From Kribbella antibiotica (GTDB lineage Bacteria > Actinomycetota > Actinomycetes > Propionibacteriales > Kribbellaceae), in the NCBI RefSeq assembly GCF_004349055.1, contig NZ_SMKX01000025.1:19534-83533 (forward strand): a stretch of 64,000 nucleotides of DNA, given 5' to 3'. Position numbers and translations under genes: made by a program. Under the pieces are notes generated by a model that saw only the letters and a program-made list of their open reading frames with translations, was not told the DNA's origin and did not search any database. Shown here piece by piece: positions 8,175 to 17,170 of this stretch. How positions within the stretch are numbered: position 1 is the stretch's first letter; every line of letters begins with the position of its first letter.

Positions 8175-11100
8175 ATGATCCAGCTACGCAGGCATGGCAC
8201 GATTGCCGTTGCCCTCGTGCTCGCCCTGGTGGCGACTGTGCTGGCCTCGTCGCCGGCCCGGGCCCATCCCGGGCACGGTGACGAGACCTTCAACGCCTTG
8301 ATCTTCAGCAAGACCGCCGGGTTCCGGCACGACTCCATCCCGGCCGGCATCCAGGCCGTCAAGGACCTTGCCGCCGGCAACAACTTCACGGTCACCGCGA
8401 CCGAGGACGCCTCGCTGTTCAACGACACCGAGCTGGCCAAGTACGAGGTGGTCATCTGGCTGTCAACGACCGGCGACGTCCTGAACGCGGACCAGCAGGC
8501 TTCCTTCGAGCGGTACATTCGCGGTGGCGGCGGGTACGCCGGTATCCACGCAGCTTCGGACACCGAGTACGACTGGCCCTGGTACGGCAAGCTCGTCGGA
8601 AGCTACTTCGACAGCCACCCGGCCGGTACGCCGACCGCGACGGTCAAGACCGAGGATCACGCGCACCCGTCGACCGCCGAGGCGCCGACCACCTGGCAGC
8701 GCACGGACGAGTGGTACAACTACAAGACCAACCTGCGGGGGACGGTGCACGTCCTCGAGTCGCTGGACGAATCGTCGTACAGCGGCGGCAACATGGGCGT
8801 CGAGCACCCGATCACGTGGTGTCAGGACTACGACGGCGGCCGCGCTTGGTACACAGGCATGGGGCACACGATCGAGTCCTTCGCCGACCCGACGTTCCAG
8901 AAGGTGTTGCTCGGTGGCATCAAGACCGCCGCCGGTGTGCAGCCCGCTGACTGTGGTGCCTCGCTGAGCGAGAGCTACGAGAAGGTCACCCTCGACGACA
9001 ACACGTCGAACCCGATGGAACTGACGATCGCCAAGGACGGCCGGGTCTTCTACATCGACCGCAACGGCGCGGTGAAGATCGTCAAGACCGACGGCACCGT
9101 GCTGACCGCCGGGACCCTGAACGTCTATACCGGCCAGGAGTTCGGTCTGCTCGGGATCGCGCTCGACCCGGCCTTCGACACCAACGGCTATCTCTATCTG
9201 TACTACTCGCCGGCTGCGGCCGATCCGCACGACCGTGTCTCGCGCTTCAAGGTGACTGGTGACACTTTGGACCTCGCCAGCGAGAAGCAGGTCATGCGGA
9301 TCGACACCCAGCGCGACCAGTGCTGTCACGCCGGTGGTGCGCTGGAGTTCGATGGCAACGGCAACCTTTTCATTGCCACCGGCGACAATCGGAACCCGTT
9401 CGACTCCGACGGCTACTCGCCGATCGACGAGCGTGCGGGTCGCGCGGCCTGGGATTCCCAGGGCAGTTCCGCGAACAGCAACGTGCTCAATGGCAAGGTG
9501 CTGCGGATCCACCCCGAGGCCGACGGAACGTACACCGTCCCGTCCGGCAACATGTTCCCGCCAGGTACGGCGAAGACCCGCCCCGAGATCTACGCGATGG
9601 GCTTCCGGAACCCGTTCCGGATCGGCATCGACCCGACCACCAACCACCTGTTCGTCGCCGACTACGGTCCCGACGCCGGCCAGGTCTCGCCGACGCGCGG
9701 TCCGGATGGACGGGTCGAGTGGGACGTCCTGGACAAGCCAGGCTTCTACGGCTGGCCCTACTGCGTCGGCGCGAACACGCCGTACAACGATCACGACTTC
9801 GCGACCGGTACATCGGGTGCGACGTTCAACTGCAACGCCCCGGTCAACAACTCGCCGAACAACACCGGTATCAGTCAGTTGCCGGCAGCAATCCCGGCCT
9901 CGCTGTGGATGGGTAAGTCGACCACCGGCTCGCCGGAGATCGGTGGCAGCGGCGCGCCGATGACCAGCGGTGCCTACAAGTTCGACGCCGCCAGTACGTC
10001 GGATCGCAAGTGGCCGGCGTACTTCGACGGCAAGGCAGTGTTCGCCGACTGGAACGACAGCCGGTTGTTCTCGGTCCAGCTGAACGACGAGCGGACGGGC
10101 GTCAGCGATGTGTCGCGGATGCTGGCGAAGCTGAACTTCATCCGGCCGCACGCGTTGCAGTTCGGACCGGACGGTGCTCTCTATGTCATCGAGTGGGGGA
10201 GTGGTTTCGGCGGCAACAACGCCGACTCCGGGATCTACCGCATCGACTATGTGCAAGGGAATCGGGCTCCGATTGCCCAGTTCTCCACCGACAAGACCTC
10301 GGGGCCGACGCCGCTGGCGGTCGCCTTCGACTCGACCGGGTCACGTGATCCGGACGGGCAGCCGATCACGCTGGCGTGGGACTTCGACGGCAACGGGACG
10401 ACGGACAGCACCGAGCCGAAGCCGTCGTACACCTATACCGCGCCGGGTGTGTTCACCGCGCGGTTGACGGTGACGGACTCGGACGGCCGGACCGCGGTGT
10501 CGAACAAGACGATCACGGCCGGAAACACCGCACCGACGATCGCGATCGAGGCGCCGCTCGACGGTGGGTTCTTCGAGTTCGGCGACACGATCCGCTACAA
10601 GGTGACGGTCACCGATCCCGAGGACGGGACGATCGACTGCAACGACGTCATCACCCAGCCCGCGCTCGGGCATGACGAGCACGCGCACGACTACGAGCAG
10701 TACCACGGGTGTGAAGGCACGTTCCCGCTGCCCGGTGACCAGGGGCACGTCGGGGCGAACATCTTCGGCATCGTCAAGGTGACCTACACCGACAAGGGCG
10801 CTCCGGGCAGTGGCCGGATCACCACGCAGAAGATCGTTCAGCTGCAGCCGAAGACGCGCGAGGCCGAGTTCTTCAGCGAGACCGGCGGTCCGGGCGCGAG
10901 CGGCGGCGTACAGGTCGAGAACACCGGCGACACGGCCGGTGGCGGGAAGAACATCGGCTGGATCGACGACGGCGACTGGTGGGGCTGGAAGCCCACGAAC
11001 CTGACCAACATCAACCAGCTCCAGCTGCGCGCGGCATCGCCGGATCTCGGCGCGACCGTGCAGGTCAGGCAGGGTTCGCCAACCGACGGTCCGGTGATCG

Positions 11101-13556
11101 CGACCATCCAGGTGACGCCGACCGGTGGTTGGCAGACGTACGGCGACTTCACCGCGCCGGTGAGTGGTGCATCGCTGGCAAGTGGCCCGCTGTACTTCGT
11201 GAAGACGACCGGGCAGCTGAACGTCAACTGGGTGAAGTTCATCGGTAAGGGCGTCACGGACAACCAGCGCCCGTCGGTGACAGTCCAGGCGTCGACGACG
11301 CAGGGCAAGGCGCCGCTGAAGGTCGACTTCACGGCGGCCGCGACCGATCCGGAAGGCGATCTGCCGCTCTCGTACACGTGGAGTTTCGGTGACGGTGGGA
11401 CGGCGACCGGAGCCTCGGTCAGTCACACCTACACAACGGCTGGGACGCATACAGCTGTCGTGACCGTGACGGACTCCCGCGGTGCAGCCGGTACGGCGAA
11501 GGTCGTGGTGACGGTGGATTCGCCGGCGCTGCCGACTTGCCTGACCGGCCGGTCGGATGGGTTCGACGGGACTTCGCTGAACACCAGCCGCTGGTCGTCC
11601 GTTGTTCGTGGCAACCAAGAGCTCTCGGTTGCTGACGGCAACCTGAAGCTCCCGCTGACGGCGACCGACCTCTACGGCACCGGCAACACGGGGACTCCGA
11701 ACCTCGTGCTGCAGCCGCTGCCGGCCGGTGCCTGGCAGGCAACCACGAAGCTGACTCTGCCGGCTCGCCTGGCGTATCAGCAGGCTGGGTTGCTTGTGTA
11801 CGGCGACGACGACAACTACGCGAAGATGGTGATCCAGGGGCGATCGACCGGGGCACCGTCAGCGGCGGACCGGATCTTCCAGTTCATCCGCGAGGAGAAC
11901 GGCGTACCGAACGAGGTTTCCGGATCGAACACGGCCAACCTGGGCGCGGCATACCCGGATACCGTGTGGGTGCGGTTCACCTCCGACGGTGCGAACCTGA
12001 AGGCGGCCTACTCCGCGGATGGTTCGACGTACACGGAGATGCCGGAGACCAAGCAGCTGGCCGGGATCTCGAACCCGCGGATCGGTCTCTTCGGCCTGGC
12101 CAACCGGACCGAGGCGCTACCGATCACGGCGTCGTTCGACTACTTCCAGCTGACGCCGGACGACACCGCCGAGCAGCCGGCACCGGACGACGAGTTCACC
12201 GGTACGACGCTCGACGCGTGCCGCTGGTCGGGCATCGTCCGGCCGGACCCCGCGGCGTACCGGGTGACCGGTGGCGGGCTCGAGATCGACACCAGCAAGG
12301 GCGACATCTACCAGGGCACGGCGACGAACCCTCGCAACCTGATGGTGCAACCAGCACCGGACGGTGACTGGACGATCGAGACGAAGGTCGATGGGTCGAC
12401 ATTCGACGAGGCTTTCCAGCAAGCAGGTCTCCTTGTCTACAAGGACGATGCGAACTATGTGAAGCTGGACTACCTGACCACGAACCCGCCGGGATCAACA
12501 GTTGCCCGAGGCATCGAGCTGCGCAGCGAGATCGGCGATGTACTGCAGCAACCGCAGCCTGGTGCTGGGGCGACGCAGGGTGTCTGGTGGTTCCGGCTGG
12601 CCAAGAAGGGATCGAACTTCACCGGGTCGTACAGCTCGGACGGGCTGACCTGGACGGCCATGCAGTCGGTCGCGAACACTGCGTTGGCGACTGGGGCGAA
12701 GTTCGGGGTCTACGCGTTCGGTGTGGACCAGGCGGCTTCGAAGACGGCTAAGTTCGAGTACTTCAAGCTGGTGCGGGACACGACGGCGCCGACTGTGGCG
12801 CTCTCGCTGAACCCGTCGACGCCTTCCGGCCTTGCCGGTTGGTGGACCGATGAGGTCGCGGCAACCGCTCTCGGAACGGACGACCAGGGTGGTCAGACGT
12901 ACCTGGAGCAGAAGGTTGGCGACGGCAACTGGTCGGAGTACACGACTCCGGTGAAGTTCACCGCCGACGGCACCCACACCTTGCAGGTGCGGGCGTCCGA
13001 CACCGCCGGCAACGTGTCGGAGCCGGCAACGGTGACGGTCAAGATCGACCGTACGGCGCCGACCGCGACGGTGACCGGTCTTGCGCCGGGTGCGTCGCTC
13101 GGGGTTGCTTCGACGGCGACGGTCAGTGCCAAGGCTGCGGATGCGGGTTCCGGTCCGGACGGCGTGACACTGGCGATCGACGGGAAGGCGGTAGCGGCCG
13201 GCGGGAAGCTTGACGGCGCCGTCCTCGGGCTCGGTGCGCACAAGCTGACCGCGACCGCGCTCGACAAGGCGGGCAACAAGTCGGTGACGACAGTGCAGTT
13301 CGCCGTCGTCTCGTCGTACTCGGAGGCGGTGAAACTCGTAGAGCGCTTCCGCCTCTCCGGGAAGGTTTCTCCGGCCTCGGCCGTGGTGATGAAGGTGCAG
13401 CTCGGACTGGCAGAACGTGCCGTCGCCCGCAAGCAGCCCTTGGTCGCACGGATTGCCATGGACTTGTTCCTCAACCAGGCCAAGACGGTGAAGGACGTGC
13501 CGACCCGCACGTTGCTGACCGCCGTCGGCCAGGACCTGAGGAGCAAGATCCGCTAA
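8175..13556 (+). CDS. Secreted giant ThuA / PQQ-type sugar dehydrogenase with PKD, CBM6-like, DUF1349 and FIMAH-like domains
   Basis: 1793 residues from ATG 8175, preceded by GAGGAG. A signal peptide ends near residue 29. Domains in rough order: ThuA-like (38-253; FSKTAGFRHDSIPAG), beta-propeller sugar dehydrogenase (268-692; EFGLLGIALDPAF, MGFRNPFRIG), PKD (695-785), an Ig-like segment, CBM6-like (893-1025; EAEFFSETGG, WWGWK), second PKD (1030-1118), two related DUF1349-like lectin folds (1123-1330 and 1332-1535), two Ig-like domains (1535-1712; DTAGNVSEP) and a C-terminal FIMAH-like helical domain. ThuA-dehydrogenase fusions occur in actinobacteria and planctomycetes; this one is unusually long. 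It probably oxidises sugars outside the cell while bound to polysaccharide. Confidence 0.88.
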   Translation: MIQLRRHGTIAVALVLALVATVLASSPARAHPGHGDETFNALIFSKTAGFRHDSIPAGIQAVKDLAAGNNFTVTATEDASLFNDTELAKYEVVIWLSTTGDVLNADQQASFERYIRGGGGYAGIHAASDTEYDWPWYGKLVGSYFDSHPAGTPTATVKTEDHAHPSTAEAPTTWQRTDEWYNYKTNLRGTVHVLESLDESSYSGGNMGVEHPITWCQDYDGGRAWYTGMGHTIESFADPTFQKVLLGGIKTAAGVQPADCGASLSESYEKVTLDDNTSNPMELTIAKDGRVFYIDRNGAVKIVKTDGTVLTAGTLNVYTGQEFGLLGIALDPAFDTNGYLYLYYSPAAADPHDRVSRFKVTGDTLDLASEKQVMRIDTQRDQCCHAGGALEFDGNGNLFIATGDNRNPFDSDGYSPIDERAGRAAWDSQGSSANSNVLNGKVLRIHPEADGTYTVPSGNMFPPGTAKTRPEIYAMGFRNPFRIGIDPTTNHLFVADYGPDAGQVSPTRGPDGRVEWDVLDKPGFYGWPYCVGANTPYNDHDFATGTSGATFNCNAPVNNSPNNTGISQLPAAIPASLWMGKSTTGSPEIGGSGAPMTSGAYKFDAASTSDRKWPAYFDGKAVFADWNDSRLFSVQLNDERTGVSDVSRMLAKLNFIRPHALQFGPDGALYVIEWGSGFGGNNADSGIYRIDYVQGNRAPIAQFSTDKTSGPTPLAVAFDSTGSRDPDGQPITLAWDFDGNGTTDSTEPKPSYTYTAPGVFTARLTVTDSDGRTAVSNKTITAGNTAPTIAIEAPLDGGFFEFGDTIRYKVTVTDPEDGTIDCNDVITQPALGHDEHAHDYEQYHGCEGTFPLPGDQGHVGANIFGIVKVTYTDKGAPGSGRITTQKIVQLQPKTREAEFFSETGGPGASGGVQVENTGDTAGGGKNIGWIDDGDWWGWKPTNLTNINQLQLRAASPDLGATVQVRQGSPTDGPVIATIQVTPTGGWQTYGDFTAPVSGASLASGPLYFVKTTGQLNVNWVKFIGKGVTDNQRPSVTVQASTTQGKAPLKVDFTAAATDPEGDLPLSYTWSFGDGGTATGASVSHTYTTAGTHTAVVTVTDSRGAAGTAKVVVTVDSPALPTCLTGRSDGFDGTSLNTSRWSSVVRGNQELSVADGNLKLPLTATDLYGTGNTGTPNLVLQPLPAGAWQATTKLTLPARLAYQQAGLLVYGDDDNYAKMVIQGRSTGAPSAADRIFQFIREENGVPNEVSGSNTANLGAAYPDTVWVRFTSDGANLKAAYSADGSTYTEMPETKQLAGISNPRIGLFGLANRTEALPITASFDYFQLTPDDTAEQPAPDDEFTGTTLDACRWSGIVRPDPAAYRVTGGGLEIDTSKGDIYQGTATNPRNLMVQPAPDGDWTIETKVDGSTFDEAFQQAGLLVYKDDANYVKLDYLTTNPPGSTVARGIELRSEIGDVLQQPQPGAGATQGVWWFRLAKKGSNFTGSYSSDGLTWTAMQSVANTALATGAKFGVYAFGVDQAASKTAKFEYFKLVRDTTAPTVALSLNPSTPSGLAGWWTDEVAATALGTDDQGGQTYLEQKVGDGNWSEYTTPVKFTADGTHTLQVRASDTAGNVSEPATVTVKIDRTAPTATVTGLAPGASLGVASTATVSAKAADAGSGPDGVTLAIDGKAVAAGGKLDGAVLGLGAHKLTATALDKAGNKSVTTVQFAVVSSYSEAVKLVERFRLSGKVSPASAVVMKVQLGLAERAVARKQPLVARIAMDLFLNQAKTVKDVPTRTLLTAVGQDLRSKIR

Positions 13557-13564
13557 AGACGTCA

Positions 13565-13635
13565 CCGCTGGAGAGCGCTTCCGTCCCCGGGTGGTTCGGC
13601 CCCATCCGGGACCGGGACAGAGCGCTCTCCGGCGG
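13565..13635. terminator. Long hairpin after the ThuA/dehydrogenase gene
   Basis: Arms 13565-13579 (CCGCTGGAGAGCGCT) and 13621-13635 (AGCGCTCTCCGGCGG) pair over 15 positions with one T-G wobble. The stem continues with GTCCC/GGGAC inside. The arms carry the core of the dispersed GAGAGCGCTCTC palindrome. It begins nine bases after the stop codon, so a transcription end or mRNA-stabilising structure is likely. Confidence 0.6.
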
Positions 13636-13661
13636 TCGGCGGGGGACCATGCGGTCCTCGT

Positions 13662-13695
13662 CCCCGGCGGCACCCGCGCTCCGGTGTCGCCGGGG
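13662..13695 (+). terminator. GC-rich hairpin terminator
   Basis: CCCCGGCGGCACC at 13662-13674 pairs with GGTGTCGCCGGGG at 13683-13695 (12 of 13 positions) around an 8-base loop. No U tract follows, as is common in actinomycetes. Together with the hairpin just before it, it separates the long operon from the next isomerase gene. Confidence 0.55.
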
Positions 13696-13742
13696 GCACC
13701 CACCCCCTGTTCGATGAGTTTGTGCTAGTTGAGGAGTTTGTG

Positions 13743-14744
13743 ATGGCGCGACCGATCACCCTGTTCACCGGCCAGTGGGCCGACCTGCCGTTCGAGGAAG
13801 TCGCCCGGCTGGCGTCGTCGTGGGGATACGACGGCCTCGAGATCGCCTGCTGGGGCGACCACCTCGACGTACGGCGTGCTGCCGAGGACTCGGCGTACGT
13901 CCAGGGCCGGCTGGACATCCTGGAGAAGTACAACCTCAAGGTCTGGACGATCTCGAACCACCTGCTCGGCCAGGCGATCTGCGACGACCCGATCGACCAG
14001 CGGCACGAGGCGATCCTGCCCGCCCACATCTGGGGTGACGGTTCACCCGAAGGTGTCCGGCAGCGTGCAGCCGCCGAGATGGCGACGACCGCCCGCGCGG
14101 CTCGTGCGCTCGGTGTCGACGTTGTGGTCGGTTTCACCGGCTCGTCGATCTGGAAGACCGTCGCGATGTTCCCGCCGGTTCCGGCGGCGATGGTCGAGGC
14201 CGGCTACCGAGACTTCGCTGACCGCTGGAACCCGATCCTCGACGTCTTCGACGAGGTCGGTGTTCGCTTTGCCCACGAGGTGCATCCGTCCGAGATCGCC
14301 TACGACTACTGGTCGACCGTTGCCACGCTGGAGGCTATCGGCCACCGCGAAGCGTTCGGCCTCAACTGGGATCCCTCACACTTCGTCTGGCAGGACCTCG
14401 ACCCGGTCGGCTTCCTCTGGGACTTCAAGGACCGCATCTACCACGTCGACTGCAAGGACGCGAAGCGCCAGGTCGGCAACGGCCGCAACGGCCGCATGGG
14501 CTCCCACCTCGCCTGGGGCGACCCCCGCCGCGGCTGGGACTTCGTCTCCACCGGCCACGGCGACGTACCGTGGGAAGCCTGCTTCCGCATGCTCAACACG
14601 ATCGGCTACACGGGCCCGATCTCCGTCGAATGGGAAGACGCCGGCATGGACCGCCTGGTCGGCGCCCCCGAAGCCCTCAACTTCGTCAAGACCCTTGCCT
14701 TCGACCCACCCACCGCCGCCTTCGACGCAGCCTTCTCCTCGTAA
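13743..14744 (+). CDS. Sugar phosphate isomerase/epimerase (AP endonuclease 2-like TIM barrel)
   Basis: 333 residues from ATG 13743, preceded by GAGGAG. A TTG codon further upstream is in frame but has no better ribosome site. The fold is the xylose-isomerase-like TIM barrel seen in inositol and keto-sugar isomerases: [50 protein letters not shown] and [13 protein letters not shown], with the metal-binding Glu, Asp, His and Glu present. It is likely part of the same catabolic pathway as the preceding genes, but two hairpins precede it, so it may have its own promoter. The substrate is unknown. Confidence 0.88.
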   Translation: MARPITLFTGQWADLPFEEVARLASSWGYDGLEIACWGDHLDVRRAAEDSAYVQGRLDILEKYNLKVWTISNHLLGQAICDDPIDQRHEAILPAHIWGDGSPEGVRQRAAAEMATTARAARALGVDVVVGFTGSSIWKTVAMFPPVPAAMVEAGYRDFADRWNPILDVFDEVGVRFAHEVHPSEIAYDYWSTVATLEAIGHREAFGLNWDPSHFVWQDLDPVGFLWDFKDRIYHVDCKDAKRQVGNGRNGRMGSHLAWGDPRRGWDFVSTGHGDVPWEACFRMLNTIGYTGPISVEWEDAGMDRLVGAPEALNFVKTLAFDPPTAAFDAAFSS

Positions 14745-14753
14745 TCCGACGGA

Positions 14754-14781
14754 CCGGGCTCGCCTTTGTCGGCGAGCCCGG
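14754..14781. terminator. Hairpin terminator after the isomerase gene
   Basis: CCGGGCTCGCC at 14754-14764 pairs perfectly with GGCGAGCCCGG at 14771-14781 around a 6-base loop. It starts nine bases after the stop and lies between two convergent genes, so it could serve both. Confidence 0.75.
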
Positions 14782-14806
14782 CGGGACATCTGGGGCTCAT
14801 CAGAAC

Positions 14807-15256
14807 TCAGGTGTGATCGTTGTCCCGGAACGCGTCTTTGCACTGCAGGTTGCGAACCGAGTTGTAGACGCACACCGTCACGCCTGCCTTCGCTACCCGC
14901 TTGCTGCTGGTGGCTCTGAAGCCCCCTAGGTTGGTGCCGTCGGAGCCGCAGCCGTTGGTGTCCGCACCGACGTAGTCAGTTTCGAAGGTTCCGTCGGTGT
15001 ACACCATCTTGGTGTAGACACGTACCGGAAGGTTGTCACCGGGGCACACATCGCGCACCTTGAGGTTGGTGTAGTCGACGACTGTCGAGCTTCTGAAGGT
15101 GAGAGACGCCGACCCGATCCCACCGCTGCCGGAGCTTCCCTCGGTGTATACGCGAGCGGACACCGGACCGTCGGTCGCCTGTGCAGGACCCGCGACCAAC
15201 GAGACGCTCAAGACCGCTGCGACCCCTACCACTGCCCTCAGAACGCTTGCCTTCAT
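14807..15256 (-). CDS. Small secreted protein of unknown function
   Basis: 149 residues. A clear Sec signal peptide (MKASVLRAVVGVAAVLSVSLVAG) is cut after about AQA. The mature part of about 120 residues is rich in Thr, Val and Gly, suggesting an all-beta fold. It has four cysteines (VRDVCPGDN, NGCGSDG, VTVCVYN, NLQCKDAF) that could form two disulfides. GGAGG lies five bases before ATG 15256. I do not recognise the family. It stands alone, facing the isomerase gene tail to tail across the hairpin. Confidence 0.75.
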   Translation of the reverse strand: MKASVLRAVVGVAAVLSVSLVAGPAQATDGPVSARVYTEGSSGSGGIGSASLTFRSSTVVDYTNLKVRDVCPGDNLPVRVYTKMVYTDGTFETDYVGADTNGCGSDGTNLGGFRATSSKRVAKAGVTVCVYNSVRNLQCKDAFRDNDHT

Positions 15257-15349
15257 CGATCCTCCAAAGAGATGGTCCCCCGAGCCGGCTTGTGCCGCCC
15301 CGGTGAATGCGTCCCGAACCTATGCGTTGTCGCCGACGTGTCTCTGCCC

Positions 15350-15380
15350 GTACCGCACCCGTACCGCACCCGTACCGCGC
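15350..15380. repeat. Short 11-bp tandem repeat
   Basis: GTACCGCACCC occurs at 15350-15360 and 15361-15371, followed by the partial copy GTACCGCGC. It lies in the 194-base gap between the divergent secreted protein and the IMPDH-like remnant. I see no other clear element in that gap beyond a weak TTGTCT / TAGGGT pair at 15389 and 15414. Confidence 0.6.
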
Positions 15381-15450
15381 GCGGGGCCTTGTCTGTCTGT
15401 CATGCGGGGCCGATAGGGTGTGGTGTCACTACTGCACCTAGGAGCAACGA

Positions 15451-15597
15451 GTGCCTCACGTCATCGCCGAGGTCTCGCGAACGTTCAACGGGTTTCTGCT
15501 GCTGCCGAATCGGACGCGGACCGATTGCTCGGCTCGAACCGGGCGCGCAACTGGCAGCCACGTCAACGTCACCGTGCGAGACACGCCGGCCCCATGA
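15451..15597 (+). pseudogene. 5' remnant resembling the N-terminus of an IMP dehydrogenase
   Basis: A 48-codon reading frame from GTG 15451 with a strong site AGGAG at 15440-15444. The product begins VPHVIAEVSRTFNGFLLLPN and ends VNVTVRDTPAP. From memory, IMP dehydrogenases of the Firmicutes-like type begin with a similar EVSRTFNEYLLLPN...C...NVSLRTPL pattern; the match breaks at the end of this segment. Its stop overlaps the next ATG (ATGA). Either it is the stump of a deleted guaB-like gene whose start signals now drive the DUF2071 gene, or it is a short leader peptide. No database check was possible. Confidence 0.45.
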
Positions 15598-16337
15598 GTG
15601 GTTGGCCTGCAGCGCCGGAGTTGCGCCGGCCGCGGATCCTGCGGCAGCGGTGGCTGGATCTGACATTTCTGCACTGGGCGGTGAATCCTGCCGCGGTGGC
15701 GCATCTCTTCCCGCCCGGTGCACGGCCTGACGTTTTCGAAGGGCGCACGTACGTCGGTCTGGTTCCGTTCCGGATGGTTGGGACCGGGCTGCCGCATGGG
15801 CCTGCGATCCCGTACTTCGGTACGTTCCTCGAAACGAATATCCGCCTGTACTCGATCGACTCGGCGGGCCGGCGTGGTGTCATCTTCCTCAGCCTTGATG
15901 CGGACCGGCTCGCGGTGGTGTCGGCCGCTCGCGCGGTGTTCGCTCTCCCGTATCGGTGGGCTCAGATGACCCATACCGTTGCCGGGAGCACCCATACCTA
16001 TGCGTCGACACTGCGCTGGCCCGGTGTGTCCGCGGCCGCCCTGATCGCGGTCGACACCGGGCCAGCCGTCCCGACTGATCCACTGGCGGAGTTCCTGACA
16101 GCTCGCTGGGGACTTCACACCCACCGAGCTCGCCGTACCTGGTACCTGCCGAACTACCACCCGACGTGGGAGCTGCACTCCGCCACAGTCACCAAGCTGC
16201 ACATGCCGGGTCTGTTCCCATCAGTCGGCCTACCCGAGCCGGTCGGGCTGCCCGACCACGTGCTGCACAGCCCCGGCGTACCAGCGGAGTTCGGGCTGCC
16301 AGTCAACCCGTCATTGCGGCCGTCTGCTTCTCGATGA
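15594..16337 (+). CDS. DUF2071 (YqjF-like) protein
   Basis: 247 residues from ATG 15594, which overlaps the stop of the upstream remnant; no separate ribosome site is obvious, so translation may be coupled. Family marks are LRQRWLDLTFLHWAV, LFPPGARPDVFEGRTYVGLVPFRM and PYFGTFLETNIRLYSID. DUF2071 proteins are single-domain cytoplasmic proteins of unknown role, related in fold to acetoacetate decarboxylase-like proteins. The last 35 bases overlap the 3' end of the convergent TPR-like gene. Confidence 0.82.
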   Translation: MSGWPAAPELRRPRILRQRWLDLTFLHWAVNPAAVAHLFPPGARPDVFEGRTYVGLVPFRMVGTGLPHGPAIPYFGTFLETNIRLYSIDSAGRRGVIFLSLDADRLAVVSAARAVFALPYRWAQMTHTVAGSTHTYASTLRWPGVSAAALIAVDTGPAVPTDPLAEFLTARWGLHTHRARRTWYLPNYHPTWELHSATVTKLHMPGLFPSVGLPEPVGLPDHVLHSPGVPAEFGLPVNPSLRPSASR

Positions 16338-17073
16338 ACGGGATGCCGGCCTGCCCGGCCCACCGGTTGACCTCGGTCGCCAACGCCTGCGATCCCGCCA
16401 CCTCACCTTCGTCCTTCAGCAGCACGCACAGCAGCACTTGCTGAGCGAGCGCTCCCAGTAGATGCCCGATCTTCTGCCGTAACTCGGTCGACCGCTCCCA
16501 CTGTGCTCGCGCGAGCTTCAGGTCACCGGCGGTGTGCGCATGGTCGCCGAGGTGCCGCAACGCGAGAGAAATCACGAGATCATCGAGAGCGCTCTCTCCG
16601 AGCTCCAGCGCCTCGGTGTAGTGCTTGAACGCCGCGTCCGAGTCGCCGACCAGATTGTCGGCGATCGCCCCCGCGTAGAACGCGGCCATCCCGGCCCGGC
16701 CGTTGTCGGGAGCGATGTCCTGCAGTAGAACCGCCTTCGCAACCAGCGAATCGCCACGCTCTTTGGCCCCGCTGAACAGCGCCGGAGCATATTCGGAGCG
16801 GAGCTGCAGCAACGCGGCATCCCAGCCAGCCGTTGCATCAGGCAACACTTCGAGCGCCCGCCAGAGAGCAGCGAGAGCGCGCTCTCCGGTCTGCGTCTGC
16901 CGCGCAAAGTCTTCATCCACCGCCACCTCGGCCAACGCCAACGCCACGGCGCGAACATCCGCCGCTTCCACCGGCTGCGTCGCCTCCAGTAGCCCCCGGG
17001 CAACACCCCACTGTCCCGCCAGCACCAGCTGTCCCGCCGCGGCAGCCACCGCTGACACCTCGACCTGCACCAT
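16303..17073 (-). CDS. TPR-like helical repeat protein
   Basis: 256 residues from ATG 17073, with GAGGAG just upstream. It is almost wholly helical and Ala/Leu-rich. Repeat-like units include DSDAAFKHYTEALELGESALDD and LRHLGDHAHTAGDLKLARAQWE, the latter a typical tetratricopeptide pair. No signal peptide or membrane segment is seen, so it is probably a cytoplasmic adaptor. It is divergent from the MarR gene and overlaps DUF2071 at its 3' end. It holds one perfect 12-bp and one perfect 14-bp copy of the GAGAGCGC-type palindrome. Confidence 0.72.
   Translation of the reverse strand: MVQVEVSAVAAAAGQLVLAGQWGVARGLLEATQPVEAADVRAVALALAEVAVDEDFARQTQTGERALAALWRALEVLPDATAGWDAALLQLRSEYAPALFSGAKERGDSLVAKAVLLQDIAPDNGRAGMAAFYAGAIADNLVGDSDAAFKHYTEALELGESALDDLVISLALRHLGDHAHTAGDLKLARAQWERSTELRQKIGHLLGALAQQVLLCVLLKDEGEVAGSQALATEVNRWAGQAGIPFIEKQTAAMTG
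16585..16596. repeat. Perfect copy of dispersed palindrome GAGAGCGCTCTC
   Basis: It lies within the TPR-like gene and encodes part of ESAL on the minus strand. A longer 14-bp variant, GAGAGCGCGCTCTC, lies in the same gene at 16873-16886. Confidence 0.8.
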
Positions 17074-17117
17074 CTGACGTCTCCTCACCGATCGCGAACC
17101 GAGCTCTCCGAAAGTAC

Positions 17118-17139
17118 TTCGACGTCGAAATGTTTGACA
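17118..17139. promoter_or_regulatory. MarR operator and -35 candidate
   Basis: The perfect 12-bp palindrome TTCGACGTCGAA (17118-17129) is followed by TTGACA at 17134-17139, a strong -35 hexamer. The -10 is poor. The site lies about 40 bases before the MarR start and between two divergent genes, so it probably serves autorepression and may also control the TPR-like gene. Confidence 0.5.
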
Positions 17140-17170
17140 ACTAAGCTTCAGTGGGTGAAAAGTTAGACGA

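Noticed and set aside
8463..10256. 597-codon minus-strand frame inside the ThuA/dehydrogenase gene
   Set aside because: It is antisense to a recognisable domain protein and has no motif of its own.
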